Assembly (NCBI GenBank): GCA_973895155.1
Contig: OZ316893.1
Span: 18,104,001-18,168,000, forward strand
Direction: 5' to 3'
Source: Marsupella aquatica
Lineage: Eukaryota > Marchantiophyta
Length of the DNA stretch: 64,000 nucleotides
A program made the translations under genes and the position numbers. Below the pieces are notes generated by a model. It saw nothing but the letters and a program-made list of their open reading frames with translations. It made no database searches and had not been told where the DNA came from. Positions 63,401 through 64,000 of the stretch are shown here, piece by piece; position 1 is the stretch's first letter; the number at the start of each line of letters is the position of its first letter.

Positions 63401-64000
63401 CATCCTCTGAGCTTAGGTTGACTGCATTCACCACGGATTGCACCCAAGCGGGTGGTGCAACCGTTGGTGGAGAACGACTTGTGGGAGGCTGGGGCGGTGT
63501 CTGAGCCTGGCCGTTCCCAGGAAGGATGGCCGCTGGTTCCACGGGCGGAGGTGCCATGGAAGCAGATGTTGAGCCATATAATGGGGTCGTGTTGGGCCTA
63601 GGATGGGCGAGCACTTGTGCTTTGGCAAAGATGATGTCAAAATGATGCCATTGCAAGTCTATGGTTCCCGGAATTTGGAAGACTTTGTCGGGGAGGTGGA
63701 GGATGGCTTCTCCAAAGCCGGTTATACTTGTCCCCGTCGAAGAAGAGCTCGGAGATCTCTTTGTCCTTGCAATACTTACTTTCAAAGTTGAGCCCGAAGT
63801 CTTAGATCCAGTGTGAACGGCCTAACAGACGGATGCGGCGCTCAAAATGCTTCTCGGCTTTGTACCTCCACGGGTTGGTATTAGAAAATGAAGTAGCAAG
63901 ATGGCTTCCTATTGCAAGAAACTGGTACCAAAACCGGACAGCTGAACTGGAAAGGATAGGGCCGGACATATGGCAATATCAAAGGTTGGCTGGTGGCTAA
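60490..64000 (-). mobile_element. Second LTR of family 2 on -, cut by the window edge
   Basis: It starts TGTCACACC at 60490, and its first 900 bp match the family-2 solo LTR at 9004 (TTCGGGCA.GGAGG, GTATGATTTGTGTTCCGCC / GTATACTTTGTGTTTTGCCG, GTGTACACTACAACGGAGCCCGGCTCCGCACT, CTCTACC..GGGGTGCACTAAATACT, CCGCCGCTAATGTCTGGCACGC). The coding region lies in the same place. Whether it is a solo LTR or one end of a full element cannot be decided because the right end is outside the window. Confidence 0.75.
61373..63960 (-). pseudogene. LTR-encoded protein of family 2, second copy, broken
   Basis: Reading - from the right: NTNPWRYKAEKHFERRIRLLGR (near 63880), FQIPGTIDLQWHHFD, a P/Q-rich linker, then KTQGFKHLVALPWNTCRYYG, LIFGLPEGKD, APGGKGAKYQ, EVAERLEFQRYTLHM, PRGEISAAQV and KKFHEEMEQRRK (62518-63348). 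The C-terminal part is SMGTFLNGLLGNLSIEVGQD, QELVAVVRAGRAQSK and a coiled coil (61373-62240). Frameshifts and stops separate the parts. The globular block is nearly colinear with 13.6-14.2 kb with few gaps, although the surrounding linkers differ. Confidence 0.65.

Overview
This is nuclear DNA from a green plant, probably a land plant with a large, repeat-rich genome. The evidence is a CACTA (En/Spm) transposase with introns, plant-type Ty3/gypsy elements, L1-like LINEs and short non-autonomous elements. Genus cannot be read from the sequence. I see no convincing single-copy host gene, rRNA, tRNA or CRISPR; almost everything recognisable is a transposable element, many of them nested.

Layout. 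(1) 1-4.8 kb: a CACTA transposase gene on +, split by introns and by a 1.85-kb LTR-type insertion with target-site duplication (TSD) ACTGG. (2) 5.5-6.1 kb: a 5'-truncated LINE on - with a 12-bp TSD. (3) 6.8-8.1 kb: a decayed + copy of 'LTR family 2'. (4) 9.0-15.6 kb: a solo LTR of family 2 on - (TSD ACGAC) that carries a protein-coding region and is itself split by a 2.6-kb insertion. (5) 15.6-20.3 kb: mostly unassigned, with palindromic and tandem repeats. (6) 20.3-53.1 kb: 'element A', an old Ty3/gypsy element on + that encodes gag, protease, a DNA cytosine-5 methyltransferase (DNMT), reverse transcriptase, RNase H, integrase and a C-terminal PHD finger. It is broken up by later insertions: a complete 15.6-kb gypsy element of 'LTR family 1' on - in its gag (21957-37529, TSD CTTTT); an older family-1 solo LTR on + between protease and DNMT (38193-47617), which holds a young family-1 solo LTR on - (40720-45394, TSD AGAAG); and a small 8-bp-TSD element in the RT (50067-50450). 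(7) 53.1-54.7 kb: a truncated family-1 LTR and direct repeats. (8) 55-59.8 kb: a LINE containing a second, 5'-truncated LINE. (9) 60.5-64 kb: a second - copy of LTR family 2, running off the window.

Two observations stand out. First, element A carries a DNMT with catalytic motifs preserved, in the same reading frame as protease and RT once the nested insertions are ignored, and the same element ends its pol with a PHD finger: a chromatin 'writer' and a chromatin 'reader' in one retrotransposon. Second, two gypsy LTR families have very long LTRs (4,675 bp in each of three family-1 copies) that contain a long open reading frame (about 1,215 codons in family 1). Its product has a basic N-terminus, a domain resembling the plant mobile domain and a long coiled coil. 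The frame lies wholly inside the LTR, so a complete element carries it twice and every solo LTR keeps a copy.
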